This document shows, piece by piece, positions 22,960-35,080 of a stretch of DNA of 64,000 nucleotides. A program made the position numbers and the translations under genes. Under the pieces are notes generated by a model that was given only the letters and a program-made list of their open reading frames with translations, was not told the DNA's origin and did no database searches. Position 1 is the stretch's first letter. Every line of letters starts with the position of its first letter. This DNA comes from Inia geoffrensis (Eukaryota > Chordata > Mammalia > Artiodactyla > Iniidae): NCBI GenBank assembly GCA_036417435.1, contig CM070906.1, positions 45,273,396 to 45,337,395 on the forward strand. Direction: 5' to 3'.

Positions 22960-24284
22960 TATAAGTGTATTAAAATCTCTGCTTATAATGATGGAAATGT
23001 CCATTTATTTTATAGTAATTTCCCATATGTTTTAAAGCTATGTTAGAACATGAATTCAAGTTTGAATATTTATGTAATTCTAGTGAAACTAGTCCTGCTT
23101 ATTCAGTAATGAGTTTTAACTTAAATTCTCTTTGTCTAAAACAAATATAGCTTCATCAAATTTTATTTTAATTTTGAACTTTTTGAGTCTTCAGGTTTCA
23201 GACGCACCTAATGTAAAGAGTATATTGGCAAATTTCCTTTCTTAAATTAATCTGGAAAATAATTGTCTTTTACACTATAATGCTTAGTCCCATTATAACT
23301 ATTGATAGATTTATACAAATTTCTACTGTTTTATTTTGGGGGGTTTTCTTATGCCATCTTTTCTATATGTGTTTTTTTTTCCTTTGTTGCTTTCTTTTGA
23401 ACTTTTTCACATTTTTTACTCTATTTTGTTTTCTATTGTCATTTTTGATGGTACCCTCTCTATTCATTTGATGTTAACCTTTGATAATTTATTATATGTA
23501 CTTAATTCAATAAAAAAATATATCTTATACCTCTATTTTCCATAAACTACACATGAAATTACAAGGATGTTAGAATTCTTTAAGCTGATCATCCCTCACC
23601 CCATTTAACGACATTGCTGTTAAGTATTTTAATTTTTTATTAATATATAATTAAATGACAATTATGAACACATTATTGTGATCTTATGTAAGTCAAGGTT
23701 TGTTTTTTACCAACATATTTATTAATGCTTTTGCTCACTATTTCTCTTTGCATCTTAGAATTTCAATCTGAGAACCATTTTCTTCTGCCTTAAGCTTATT
23801 TTTCATAATTTTTGTTACTAAGAATCTATTAGAGGCCAGAAGTTTTTATATTCTAAAAAATGGCTTAATTATGCCCTCATTTTTAAAAGATATTTTACAA
23901 GGTGTAAAATTCTAAACTTGAAAATGAGCTTTCCTCAATACATTTAATGTATTTTATTAGGCTGAAAAGAAATTAACTATCAATATAATTTGTCTATTAT
24001 GTAGAATCTTTCTTTTCTCTTTTGTTGGTTTTATGGCCCTTTTTGTCTTTTTGATTTCTCACTGTGATTTGTCTAAATATGGATTTCTTTTTATTTACTA
24101 CGATGCTAATATATTAGGCTTTCTGGACTGGAGGTTAGTGTCTTGCACAATCCTGGAAAAAAATCACAGCCATTATTTCATTAAATCTTGTTTCCATTCT
24201 ACTCTTTCTATCATCCTGGACTATGATTAGATAGGTGTTCACCTGGCTTACTCCACAGTATAGATGTTTTGTTTCCTTCTGTGG
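22960..24284 (-). mobile_element. Old L1 fragment, antisense
   Basis: T-rich sequence that follows antisense L1 in several places: 22975-23040 (TCTGCTTATAATGATGGAAA), 23125-23200, 23860-23960 (CCCTCATTTTTAAAAGATAT, then TGTAAAATTCTAAACTTG) and 24140-24270. All frames are broken. It ends where the Tigger-like element starts. Confidence 0.65.
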
Positions 24285-24286
24285 TA

Positions 24287-24956
24287 CAGTAAATGATGAT
24301 TCTCGTCATTCATGGATCCTTAATTGTGAATTTGTCTACTCAATAAAACTTATTTGTAGCCCTAAATTCAATTCACATGGCACTTTCATGGTCATAGGTG
24401 GACATGCACAGAGTGGCAAAAATTTTGAGTCACCTGACAAACACATTCCCAGCTGAGGTCCAACAAGTTGATGCTCTGCCTTCTTATTTTGGCTTTCCTA
24501 CCGAAAACAAGTGTCCAGTTTGTAGTCTGTTTAGTGCCAAGTTTTGTGCATTTTTGTGCTTGTGTGTGTGTATGTGATTTCACGGTTTAAGATGGTCCCC
24601 AAAAACAGTACTGAAGTGCTGTTTAGTATTCTTAAACACAAGACTTCGATGTGCCAATGAAGAGAATATGTGTGTTAGATTAATTTCATTCAGCTGTGAT
24701 AGTCCTGTTGGTCATGAGTTTAATGTCAATGAATTAACAATATATATTAAATACAGTGTCTTTAAACAGAAACACACATGATAAAAAATGATGTATCGAT
24801 TGGTTGATGAAACATTGTGACTAGAGGCTCACAGAAACCTAACCCATCCCATTATTTCCCCTAGAAGCAATAGGTCAGTATTTGCTAATTCAGTGTTCAA
24901 GGGTAACATTACAGAACATAAATACCATGAACAATGAGAATCTATTTTATTTATTT
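24287..24956 (+). mobile_element. Tigger/pogo-type DNA transposon remnant
   Basis: The element begins CAGTAAATGATGATTCTCGT after a TA at 24285-24286, and ends in an inverted, decayed copy (CCATGAACAATGAGAATC near 24926-24943). From about 24590 the + strand reads like the start of a pogo-family DNA-binding domain: MVPKNSTEVL, with the EFNVNELTIYIK segment further on. The catalytic part is absent, so it is non-autonomous or deleted. Confidence 0.7.
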
Positions 24957-26615
24957 ATTTATCTATTTATATTTTGCTGTGACTTCATATTCTTTGGACT
25001 TTATCTGTTGAATTATCCCATGGAAAAGTTATATTCCTCCAAAAATGGTTTTTATTTTCTTCTGCTAGTTGCCTGGTAGCAATACAATCCCAGTATGGCT
25101 TTAAATAAAGCTATTTGCTTGAGGTTTTATTACTAAACATTTTAAATGAATTCAGGCTACACAACTTTGTGAACAACTATTTATGTTTACAGATTCTCAA
25201 CAGATTTTTTTTTAACTTCTACTATGGACTATGTTGGGGAATTCATCTTTCCTTTTGTTAACATTTGCTCAGAAGGTGTAGCACTTTGGAGGTCCCAGAT
25301 TTTTGTGGCAGCCTGCTGTTCACGTTCCTGGTTTAGTCAACAGAGTTATTATCTTCCACAATCTGCATAACTGCATAACTACTGAAATTGAATCTCAGGT
25401 TATCAACTTTGGCAGAATCCCTCCAGAAACATTTTGACTTTGGTAGTTGTTTCTATCCCAGGATTCTCATTTTTGCTTCTTATTTTCCTTTATAGATGTG
25501 TTACTAAGTATAAGATCAGGGACTAATGTTAAAAAATATTAAAATAAAATTTTTCGCTTTTTTATTTATTTTCCTCAGGAGATGCACTCAGTATGGGAGA
25601 AACACAATTCCTATTCTCTGGAAAGTTTATAATTACAAGCTAGGGCCGAAATTTTAGAGTAGAAAGAGTTGTCAGCATAGAGCGACATATCCCAGCAAAT
25701 CCTTTTCCTGATTCCGTCTAGCTACGTGACAAGGCAATTTCTAAATTCTTTGATTTCCATTACCTATTTCTTCAAAGTGAGAGGGACTGGCATACCATGT
25801 GAGCTGTTATGGGCCATGAAATGAGATAATTCAAGTGAAAACATATATCATCATGCTGCTATATGTTTGCATATTAATTGAAGGAGGAAGTGTGATTCCA
25901 TAAATTCCAGAGATTTAGAACAAGAAATACTTGAATGTTTATCATTTGGGAAAACAATAAAGTGAGTGGTCATTTGCTTATTTCAAGGAAGTTAGATAAA
26001 AATCTCACTTCTTTCAAAGACTTACATACAATCACACACTTTATACCTAATTTGTTTTTAAAGTAAGGAGAATCAAATCATGAACATTCTTCTGCTCACC
26101 TTGCATGAACATTGCTAATTCAATATTTAAATTTAAATACCTTTCTGTTGGCTGTGATGGTGACTCAAGCTTTTGTTAGGTTAACAGTAGCAATAGCTGT
26201 TACAGTTAAGTCTTGTGTTTACTGAAATAATGATAGTGAATGTCACTGCCAAGTTTGCATTCATTATTCAATTTTTTAAAGTTCAATACAAAAGGAATAA
26301 AATTACACTTTTGTAACTAGAGTAGACTAGGCTATAGTACATTTAGAACCAAGTGTGTAAGGTGAGTCAAAACAGAGTTTATGTCATGAACTCATCCAGC
26401 CAACATGAGTTTCCCTAGCTAGAAGACTTTCCTCCATGTACTGATTCAGAGAACCAGACCCTACCTTGTGGTTTCAACATCTTTCAGATATTTGTTGATA
26501 CTCAAGCCAGTAGGAGAGAAAAAACAGTAGTCAGTAGGCATACCTTCTTAAAGCCTCTGAACTTTTCTTACTCACAACACTTCTGACTAAATGTGTGGTA
26601 TTATTCCCACCTCCA
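24957..26615. other. No gene or firm repeat recognised
   Basis: A short (ATTT)n run lies at 24943-24971. The rest is AT-rich DNA with no credible frame. Confidence 0.45.
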
Positions 26616-26619
26616 GAAA

Positions 26620-27318
26620 ATTCTCAAATTCTTCAAACACCATCTGAGTGTACTACAATTCAGTTCAATTCTGACACTAACTATAGGAGTTAGTGTGGAT
26701 CCTACAGGTTAATGGTTCAGCCCCACAAGACTCTCCCAACTTTAGATGACAGTTGCAAGTCTGAGGTTGTCAACCACACTTCTGATCAACCAGGTGTAAA
26801 TCAGCAGTTCCCATGATTCTCTCATCAGGTTTGATAATCTGCTAGAATGGCTCCCAGGTATACACTTTCCATTACTGGTTAATTTCAAAGGACACAACTC
26901 AGAAACAGCCAGATGAAGGAGAGCTTAAAGCAAGGTATAGGGAAGTGACACAGAGCTTCTATGCATTCTCTAGCACATTGATATGTTCACCAATCAGGAA
27001 GCTCACCATATCCCATCATTTATATGTTTTTATGGAGGTTTCATTAAGTAGGCATGCTTGATTAAATCATTGCTCATTGGTGATTCACCCAATCTCTAGC
27101 CCCTCTCAGGCTGTGGGGCTGAAAGTTCAGAGATCAGGGGTTGGAACTGAAAGATCAAGCCCAAGTACATCCCTTGGTCTTTCTGGCAACCAACCTCATC
27201 CTCTAGCTAGGGGCACACCAAGAGTTGACTCATTACAACAAAAGGCACTCTTATCATCCTACCACTTAAGAAATTCCAAGTGATTTAGGAACTCTGTTAG
27301 GAGCTGAGGACAAAAACC
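26620..27318. mobile_element. LTR of an ERVL-type element (MER21-like)
   Basis: Segments CACCCAATCTCTAGCCCCTC, GGTCTTTCTGGCAACCAACC, CATCCTCTAGCTAGGGGCAC and AGAAATTCCAAGTGATTTAG occur in the order of a mammal-wide ERVL LTR that I recall as MER21-like. No viral coding sequence accompanies it. The left edge is uncertain. Confidence 0.65.
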
Positions 27319-27323
27319 AAATA

Positions 27324-27723
27324 CAAGTATCCTCCATTTATGCCACTTTGCTTTTACGAAAGACCTGTTTTAGTATTATGTTTTCATTTAGTGAAAGAAA
27401 TATGAAGGGGATTTTTGCTTTCACATAAAAGGCAAAAAGTGAAAACAGTGTTCAGCATTTGTTTCACAGTGAGCCTTTATAGAGGCAGTTGCACCCTGAG
27501 CAGCAAGAGTGGTAGTGGCAAGCTCCCTCCCCAGGAACTACACTCAGCATCTCATCAGCCATCAGAGCTTTGAACTGTGCCTGGAAGAATCTGAGTTTAA
27601 CTCCATTTGTTTTTTGCACCCCTTAGATATGTCCACAGGCAATGTCTTCTTTGCTTTACACCACTTTTAGCTTACAAATGGTTTCACAGGAATGCTCTAC
27701 TTTTGGACAGCGGGGGATGCCTA
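27324..27723 (-). mobile_element. Tigger-type MITE with TA TSD
   Basis: About 400 bp bounded by CAAGTATCCTCC and, in reverse, TAGGCATCCCCCGCTGTCCA, with TA on each side (27322-27323 and 27724-27725). Internal blocks TTTGCTTTTACGAAAGACCT and TAGAGGCAGTTGCACCCTGA match a widespread mammalian non-autonomous element with CAGGTATCCCC ends. Confidence 0.78.
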
Positions 27724-27725
27724 TA

Positions 27726-30194
27726 TATATTTCTTATTGTAACACAAAGCCCTTGGGCCAAAAATGGTGCATGTAATGTCTACTCATTTTTTGTTTGTTT
27801 GTTTAGAACCCAGTGACATGGCCAAACCAAACTGCAAAGGAATCTGGGAGTTTTACTCTGTGAGGTCTGTGTATCTCAGAAGAAAAGAAATTGTATATTT
27901 TGGAACAGCTGGTATTTTCTGCCAAACCAACAACAGGTAATACCATCTAAAGTAAAGCAAAATTATCTTTTACTCCAATATCTGAAAGAGCACTAAACTA
28001 CTTCTCTATATAATCCAAAATTTAAATTAATGTACAATATACATTAATTATTAGGAAAATAGAGTAAGGTAAAAAGTAAGTGTTTTTCATTGTCCTTAAA
28101 TTTCTGCTTAGGTAGCACATGAATAGTAAGTTTAGTTTATATAATCTATGTATTATAGCCATGGTTTTTGAATAATGTTCATCTGTTAGCTCAAAGTAAA
28201 GGTTCTAAATATATGCATTATAGAAATTACTTCTATACATGATTATAAGTTCTTAAAGAAAAACTGTTTCATTGATGGAATTCACTGATCCAGGCTGTAT
28301 GTGAATAAAATACTTGAAATGGCTCTAATGCTTGGTGGAAGAAACCTAAATAAAAGTCCATTTATATCAAATGCCAAGCACCATGATTGGGCACAGATTC
28401 TTCCTGGGTGCAAAGAGATGCCATAAGATAGCTAAAGAAACATGTTTTAACAATGGCATGTCGCTTTGTCACGGATGTCTTTGTAATGACTAAGAAGCAG
28501 GTTAATAGGATGATTAGATTGAAGGCTAAATGTGACAGAAGTACAAATCACTTTCCTCCTGTCATTCCTCAGAGATATGTGGGTGGCAAATACTATCTCT
28601 GTTTTGTAGATTGAAAAATGAAATAGTTTATGTACTCAGAGACATTTTACCAGCACTCTGAAACTCATTTTTGCTCCCTCTGTAATTGGAACCTAAAACT
28701 GGTAGCTGAAACATTTACCATCTGAATTTCCTAGCTAAATGCAAAAATATCCATAAATTTATCAATTTTTATTTATTGCAGTAAGATAGAAAATGGAAAA
28801 CACATTATTTAAAGTTCCATGTTAGTACTGCACAATTCCGCATGCAATTAATGGAATTCAAAGGGATTTACCAAACTAAAACCACAGTGTTCAAAAGTCA
28901 AGAGTTATGTAAGTAACACATTCTAATAGCAATTATTTTCACTCTGCCAATTGATGGGCTGAGGTTTTGGGATCCTTCTAGTCTCATTTCTGATCACTTT
29001 AACCTTCTCTTGGACCCCTCCTAAGGTTGTTCTCTTCTACACTTTCTCACCTAACCAAATTTATCTTAATCTTAAAATTTATGACTATTAGTAGCAATCT
29101 TCTGAGTTGGAAAGAGCTAGAATACTTTTTCATAAGCACTATATGATACATATATTTGCTATTCTAAATGGGATTCTATTCTATACTCTGTATCTGAGAT
29201 TTACTGAAGGTTTACCAAAATTCTGTGAAACCCGAATAAATTTATACAAGTAACCAGTATGTCACTTGCTTTTGTCAGTATCTCAAGGAAAATAGAAAGG
29301 AATTTCATCAAAAGTGATTAGTTTACTCTCATTTTTAGGGATCAAGTATATGACTGCAAAAGTTTAACAAAAAAAAAGAAGTGTGTTAATAGCAACTTAT
29401 ATAAGGCAATTTTAAAACAAATTAAATTAATTAAAACCAAATTACATTATCTTTGTTAGCCTTCATATTCCTTCTGAAGCAATTAGTAATCATCCAACTT
29501 TATGTAAGAAATTATGCAATTTACTTTTATGAGAGTTTATGTTCAATGTGTTTTATGAATATGCAGTTTATAAATATGACATAATTTTAATAATTATACA
29601 TTGTTTTATATAGAATGGAAATTGTCAAAATGAAAACATTTTCATATGTGTGATAAATATTTAGCCCTCAATATTAGTTTCATCTGCTTAAAGCTAGTAA
29701 TTATCAATTAAATTATTTTCATAAGTAAATGAATCTTTAATACACATAGCTTTCTGGATTCCATAGCTACTTTTTTCCAAGCAATACTTATTTCCTTCTT
29801 TTGTCCATTGCAATTAACTCCAATGACTTAAAGTTTTACTTATTGCAAACTATGGATGTTCTACTTAGATTCAATTAGCAATATTTATGTCTTATATATT
29901 TATTTGTCCTAATTTTATAATGTTTTTTATATTGTAAGGCTAATTTTATAATTTGTGTTGAAATTCTCTATCAGTTAAGCATGAAGAACTAGTTATCGTT
30001 AACTGGTTAATGCCCATATGTCAAGTGATTCATATTGATTTTAAATGGATTTATATGTACTGTTTACCTTTTGATATTTTCCGTCATCATCGCAGGAGTT
30101 GACTGTCACACAATCCATGAAGAATTTTGAGTGAAATTCCCCTTAAAAAATACAAAAGAAACAAAATTTGATTTTGTGTTTCTATGTTTTATCC
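27726..30194. other. Long AT-rich stretch, nothing recognised
   Basis: About 2.5 kb of AT-rich DNA without a credible exon. A faint MIR-like segment near 28590-28660 is too weak to call. Confidence 0.5.
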
Positions 30195-30256
30195 TATGCT
30201 CTGCAACGGGAGACGCCACAGCAGTGAGAGGCCCGCATACCGCAAAAAAAAAAAAG
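30195..30256 (+). mobile_element. CHR-2-like SINE, 3' end only
   Basis: CTCTGCAACGGGAGACGCCA, then AGTGAGAGGCCCGCATACCG and a poly(A) run. This is the last ~60 bp of the cetacean SINE; the tRNA-like head is missing. Confidence 0.88.
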
Positions 30257-30366
30257 TAATGATGAGAATTTAGGCCTAGCGTATATGAGGAAAATAACAA
30301 GAGCAGAAGTAGTTTTACTTTCAAATATAAGGAATAATGATGTATATCTAATATACAACTATAGTA

Positions 30367-30561
30367 TAGGAAGGATGAAGGGAAAGAAGGAAGAAAGGGC
30401 AGAAGAAAGGAAAGAAGAAAGAAAGAATACAATTGTGGATGACTTGTTTGGATTCAAGTATCAATATTTGTCCTACACATTTATTTGTGTTAATTTCATG
30501 ATCTGTGTTGAAAGCCTATAATTGGAAGGAAGGGAGGAAGGAAGAGAAAAAGGAAGAAAGG
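30367..30561 (+). repeat. Two GGAA-rich polypurine tracts
   Basis: Almost pure G/A runs at about 30367-30427 and 30524-30561 (units such as GGAA and GAAA), separated by ordinary sequence of about 95 bp. Confidence 0.9.
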
Positions 30562-30991
30562 GTAAAATTCTGTATCCTGAAAAGAGTTCTTCCAAGTCAA
30601 TAAAATCTTTGTTGCTAAGTCTTATGGTGGTTCAACTCCCATAATCAAGGATCATCAAAATTTAGACACATAATCTTAACCCATTCAATGAGACCAGTTT
30701 CACACTGTTACCAAACCCAGGCAAAAACACCACAAGAAAAGAAAAAAAAATACCAATATTCCTCATTAATACAGATTAAAAACTTTCAAAAGAGCACTAG
30801 ACAACTGAATCTAAAACACATGAACAAAAAAAACCAGAATACAAACTAACAAACTAGGACCAAGTAGACTTCATTTCAGAAATGTAAGGTTAGGTTAACA
30901 TTCAAAATTCAATTAACCTGATATATTACAATATATAAGACAAACCCAGACAATTCTCTCAATAAATGCAGAAAAAAACACTTGCCGAAAT

Positions 30992-31010
30992 CCAAACCAT
31001 TCATGATTTG
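30992..31010 (+). repeat. Left TSD of L1 insertion
   Basis: CCAAACCATTCATGATTTG, identical over 19 bp to 34011-34029. Confidence 0.97.
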
Positions 31011-31620
31011 TTTTTTAAATCTTTATTGGAGTATAATTACTTTATAATGGTGTGTTAGTTTCTGCTGCATAGCAAAGTGAATCAGCTATACATATACATA
31101 TAACCCCATATCTACTCCCTCTTGCATCTCTCTTGCACCCTCCCTATCCCACCCCTCGAGGTGGACACAAAGCACAGAGCTGATCTCCCTGTGCTATGCA
31201 GCTGCTTCCCACTAGCTATCTATTTTACATCTGGTAGTGTATATATGTCAAAGCCACTCTCTCACTTCACCCTAGCTTACCCTTCCCCCTCCTCGTGTCC
31301 TCAAGTCCATTCTCTACGACTGTGTCTTTATTCCTGTCCTGCCCCTAGGTTCATTAGAACCAATTTTTTTTTTAGATTCCATATATATATGTGTAAGCAT
31401 ACGGTATTTGTTCTTCTCCTTCTGACTTACTTCACTCTGTATGACAGTCTCTTGGTCAATCCATCTCACTACAGATAACTCAATTTCGTTTCTTTTTATG
31501 GCTGAGTAATATTCCAATGTGCCACATCATCTTAATCCATCCATCTGTCGATGGACATGTAGGTTGCTTCCATGTCCTGGCTATTGTAAATAGAGCTGCA
31601 ATGAACACTGTGGTACATGA
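31011..31620 (-). mobile_element. L1 3' end, upstream partner of a tandem pair
   Basis: On the reverse strand this is an L1 3' UTR plus the C-terminal end of ORF2, truncated at GTACATGAC (31611-31620). The next L1 begins immediately with its own poly(T) at 31622. It shares about 85-90% identity with 31621-32256 and has its own losses, for example near 31515-31530. Confidence 0.88.
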
Positions 31621-34010
31621 CTTTTTTTTTTCTTTTAAACATCTTTACTAGAGTACAATTGCTTTACAATGGTGTGTTAGCTTCTGCTTTATAACAAAGT
31701 GAATCAGTTATACATATACATATGTTCCCATATCTCTTTCCTCTTGCATCTCCCTCCCTCCCACCCTCCCTATCCCACCCATCTAGGTGGTCACAAAGAA
31801 CCGAGCTGATCTCCCTGTGCTATGCAGCTGCTTCCCACTAGTTATCTATTTTACGTTTGGTTGTGTATATATGTCCATGCCACTCTCTCACTTTGTCACA
31901 GCTTACCATTCCCCCTCCCTGTATCCTCAAGTCCATTCTCTAGTAGGTCTACATCTTTATTCCTTTCTTGCCCCTAGGTTCTTCTGACCATTTTTTTTCT
32001 TTTTTAGATTCCATATATATGTGTTAGCATACAGTATTTGTTTTTCTTTCTGACTTACTTCACTCTGTATGACAGTCTCTAGGTCCATCCACCTCACTAC
32101 AAATAACTCAGTTTCGTTCCTTTTTATGGCTAAGTAATATTCCATTGTATATATGTGCCACATCTTCTTTATCCATTCATCTCTCAATGGACACTTAGGT
32201 TGCTTCCATGTCCTGGCTATTGTAAATAGAGCTGCAATGAACACTGTGGTACATGACTCTTTTTGAATTATGGTTTTCTCAGGGTATATGCCCAATAGTG
32301 GGATTGCTGGGTCATATGGTAGTTCTATTTGTAGCTTTTTAAGGAACCTGCACACTGTTCTCCATAGTGGCTGTATTAATTTACATTCCCCCCAACAGTG
32401 CAAGAGGGTTCCCTTTTCTCCATACCCTCTCCAGCATTTATTGTTTGTAGATTTTTTTGATGATGGCCATTCTGACTGGTGTGAGGTGATACCTCACTGT
32501 AGTTTTGATTTGCATTTCTCTAATGATTAGTGATGTTGAGCATCCTTTCATGTGTCTGTTGGCAATCTGCATACCTTCTTTGGAGAAATGTCTATTTAGG
32601 TCTTCTGCTCATTTTTGGTGGGTTTTTTTTTTCATATTGAGCTGCATGAGCTGCTTGTATATTTTGGAGATTAATCCTTTGTCAGTTGCTTCATTTGCAA
32701 ATATTTTCTCCCATTCTGAGGGTTGTCCTTTCATCTTGTTTATGGTTTCGTTTGCTGTGCAAAAGCTTTTAGGTTTCATTCAGTCCCATTTGTTTATTTC
32801 TGTTATTTCCCTTTCTCTAGGAGGTGGGTCAAAAAGGATCTTGCTGTGATTTATGTTATAGAGTGTTCTGCCTATGTTTTCTTCTAAGGGTTTGATACTT
32901 TCTGGCCTTACATTTAGGTCTTTAATCCATTTTGAGTTTATCTTTGTGTATGGTGTTAGGGAGTGTTCTAATTTCATTCTTTTATGTGTAGCTGTCCAGT
33001 TTTCCCAGCACCACCTATTGAAGAGGCTGTCTTTTCTCCATTGTATATTCTTGCCTCCTTTATCAAAGATAAGGTGACCATATGTTTGTGGGTTTATCTC
33101 TGGGCTTTCTATTCTGTTCCTTTGATCTATATTTTTGTTTTTGTGCCAGTACCATACTGTCTTGATTACTGTAGCTTTGTAGTATACGCTGAAGTCAGGG
33201 AGCCTGACTCCTCCAGCTCCATTTTTCTTTCTCAAGATTGCTTTGGCTATTTGGGGTCTTTTGCGTTTCCATACAAATTGTGAAATTTTTTGTTCTAGTT
33301 CTGTGAAAAATACCATTGGTAGTTTGATAGGGATTGCAATGAATCTGTAGATTGCTTTTGGTAGTATAGTCATTTTCACAATGTTGATTCTTCCAGTCCA
33401 AGAACATGGTATATCTCTCCATCTGTATTTATCATCTTTAATTTCTTTCATCAGTGTCTTATATTCTTCTGCATACAGGTTTTTGTCTCCTTAGGTAGGT
33501 TTATTCTTTTTGCTGCAATGGTAAATGGGGGTGTTTCATTAATTTCTCTTTCAGATTTTTCATCATTAGTGTACAGGAATGCAAGAGACTTCTGGGTATT
33601 AATTTTGTATCCTGCTACTTTACCAAATGCATTGATTAGCTCTAGTAGTTTTCTGATGGCATCTTTAGGATTCTCTATGTATAGTATCATGTCATCTGCA
33701 AACAGTGACAGTTTTACTTCTTTTATGATTTGGATTCCTTTTATTTCTTTTTCTTCTCTGATTGCTGTGGCCAAAACTTCCAAAACTATGTTGAATAATA
33801 GTGGTGAGAGTGGGCAACCTTGTTCTTGATCTTAGTGGAAATGGTTTCAGTTTTTCACCATTGAGGGCGATGTTGGCTGTGGGTTTGTCACATATGGCCT
33901 TTATTATGTTGAGGTAAGTTCCCTCTATGCCTACTTTCTGGAGGGTTTTTATCATAAATGGGTGTTGAATTTTGTCAAAAGCTTTTTCTGCATCTAATGA
34001 GATGATCATA
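31621..34010 (-). mobile_element. L1 insertion, 5'-truncated inside ORF2
   Basis: Runs from poly(T) at 31622 to 34010 on the reverse strand: 3' UTR to about 31985, then ORF2 to the start of the RT domain. The 19-bp TSD at 30992-31010 and 34011-34029 brackets this copy together with 31011-31620. Among the least decayed L1s in the window. Confidence 0.93.
31957..34009 (-). pseudogene. L1 ORF2 C-terminal two-thirds, broken frames
   Basis: Encodes part of the L1 ORF2 protein, which supplies the reverse transcriptase for target-primed retrotransposition. Read on the reverse strand, the N-terminal end begins at the RT block [16 protein letters not shown] (34009 down to about 33940). The catalytic LFADDMILY motif follows at about 33670-33710, then the ADDM downstream regions ([14 protein letters not shown]), the 223-codon frame at 32780-33451 ([30 protein letters not shown]), and the C-terminal part at 31957-32403 with the [15 protein letters not shown] and MEYYLAIKRNE blocks. 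The whole endonuclease domain is missing through 5' truncation. Frameshifts separate the blocks at about 33451 and 33690-33780, so no active enzyme is possible. Confidence 0.9.
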
Positions 34011-34016
34011 CCAAAC

Positions 34017-34048
34017 CATTCATGATTTGATGGTTCAAATCATGAATG
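34017..34048 (+). repeat. 14-bp perfect inverted repeat at the L1 junction
   Basis: CATTCATGATTTGA, spacer TGGT, then its exact reverse complement TCAAATCATGAATG. The left arm overlaps the right-hand TSD copy (34011-34029). Confidence 0.95.
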
Positions 34049-34867
34049 AAAGAAACAAAACAAACAAAAGAAAGAAACAACAACACCAACAACAACGAAA
34101 TTTTTTATGTAATTTAGAATAGAAGGTAAATTTTCCAACCTTATACAAGGCTTCTACATTAAGTATGAGCAAACCTCATACTTAATGGATAAAGACTGAA
34201 TATTTTCCCTTAAATTCAGGGTACAGGTATCTATTCTCAAATCTTCTACTGGATATAGTGCTGGAGTTTTTAGCTTGAGCAAGTAGGCAAAGAAAAAAAA
34301 AAAAAAAAAAGATAAAAGATGTCAAGATTGGAAAGGAAAAAGTAAAACTGTTTTTATTCCCAGATATCATTAGCCCGTATATAGAAAATCCTAAGGAATC
34401 CACATACAAAAAAATATTAGTTAATAAAAAAGTACATCAAGGATGCAGAATACAAGACAATATTTTCAAAATCAACTGTATATATATGCACAAGCAATGA
34501 ATAATCTGCAAATTAAATTTAGAAAATAATTTCATTCATGAGAGCATTAAAACAATAAAATGCTTAGGAATAATTTTTAAAAAGAAATGCAAGAACTACA
34601 TACATAAAAATTTTTAAACTCTGCTAAAGGAAATTAAAGAAGATCTAAGACATTCTATCTCTTCATGAATTGAAAAATCAATGTTGCTAAGGTGGCAATC
34701 TTCCCAGTTGATCTATAAATCGATGAAGGTTCTGTGAAAATTCTAGAACAAGGTTTTGTTTTTTAACTTGTCTTTTTGTTTTGTTTGTTTATTTCCAGGT
34801 ACTAACTCTGCTTCCTTTGGATGAGCATTTCAAGTGCTTCCCAGTAACATAGCTTTATATCCTAAGA

Positions 34868-35080
34868 CAGGGTAGATAAACTTTTTCTTTAAGGAGCTAG
34901 ATAGTAAGTATTTTACGCTTTACAGGCCGTATAGTCTCTATTACAATTACTCAACTCTGCTGACATAGCATAAAAGCAGCCATATACAATATGTAAATTA
35001 ATGACTGTCCATGAATTACAATAAAATTTATTTACGGACACTGTAACTTGAATTTCATATAATATTTAAGAGTCACTGAA
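34868..35080 (+). mobile_element. hAT-type element (MER33-like), left part
   Basis: Starts CAGGGTAGATAAAC after TCCTAAGA (34860-34867). The body (GGAGCTAGATAGTAAGTATT, ACTCAACTCTGCTGACATAG, AAGCAGCCATATACAATATG) matches a mammal-wide hAT-Charlie-type MITE. Its right part is at 39765-39877. The MER33 name is recalled, not checked. Confidence 0.88.

Larger units (their letters stand above)
30590..34760 (+). mobile_element. Old L1 (ORF2), split by a ~3-kb L1 insertion
   Basis: Left part 30590-31010 and right part 34030-34760 are both + strand decayed ORF2. The left part ends in the region coding for the AEKAF block, and the right part contains the 'GRTSQDWKGKSKTVFIPRYH' type stretch and the 'ENFIHESIKTIKCLGI' block. 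The 3-kb insert lies between 31011 and 34010. Confidence 0.78.

Noticed and set aside
30360..30560. CRISPR-like repeated units
   Set aside because: These are polypurine microsatellites without spacers or a fixed repeat; the DNA is mammalian.
32780..33451. 223-codon open frame, the longest in the window
   Set aside because: It is the middle of L1 ORF2 in a truncated copy, not a host gene.
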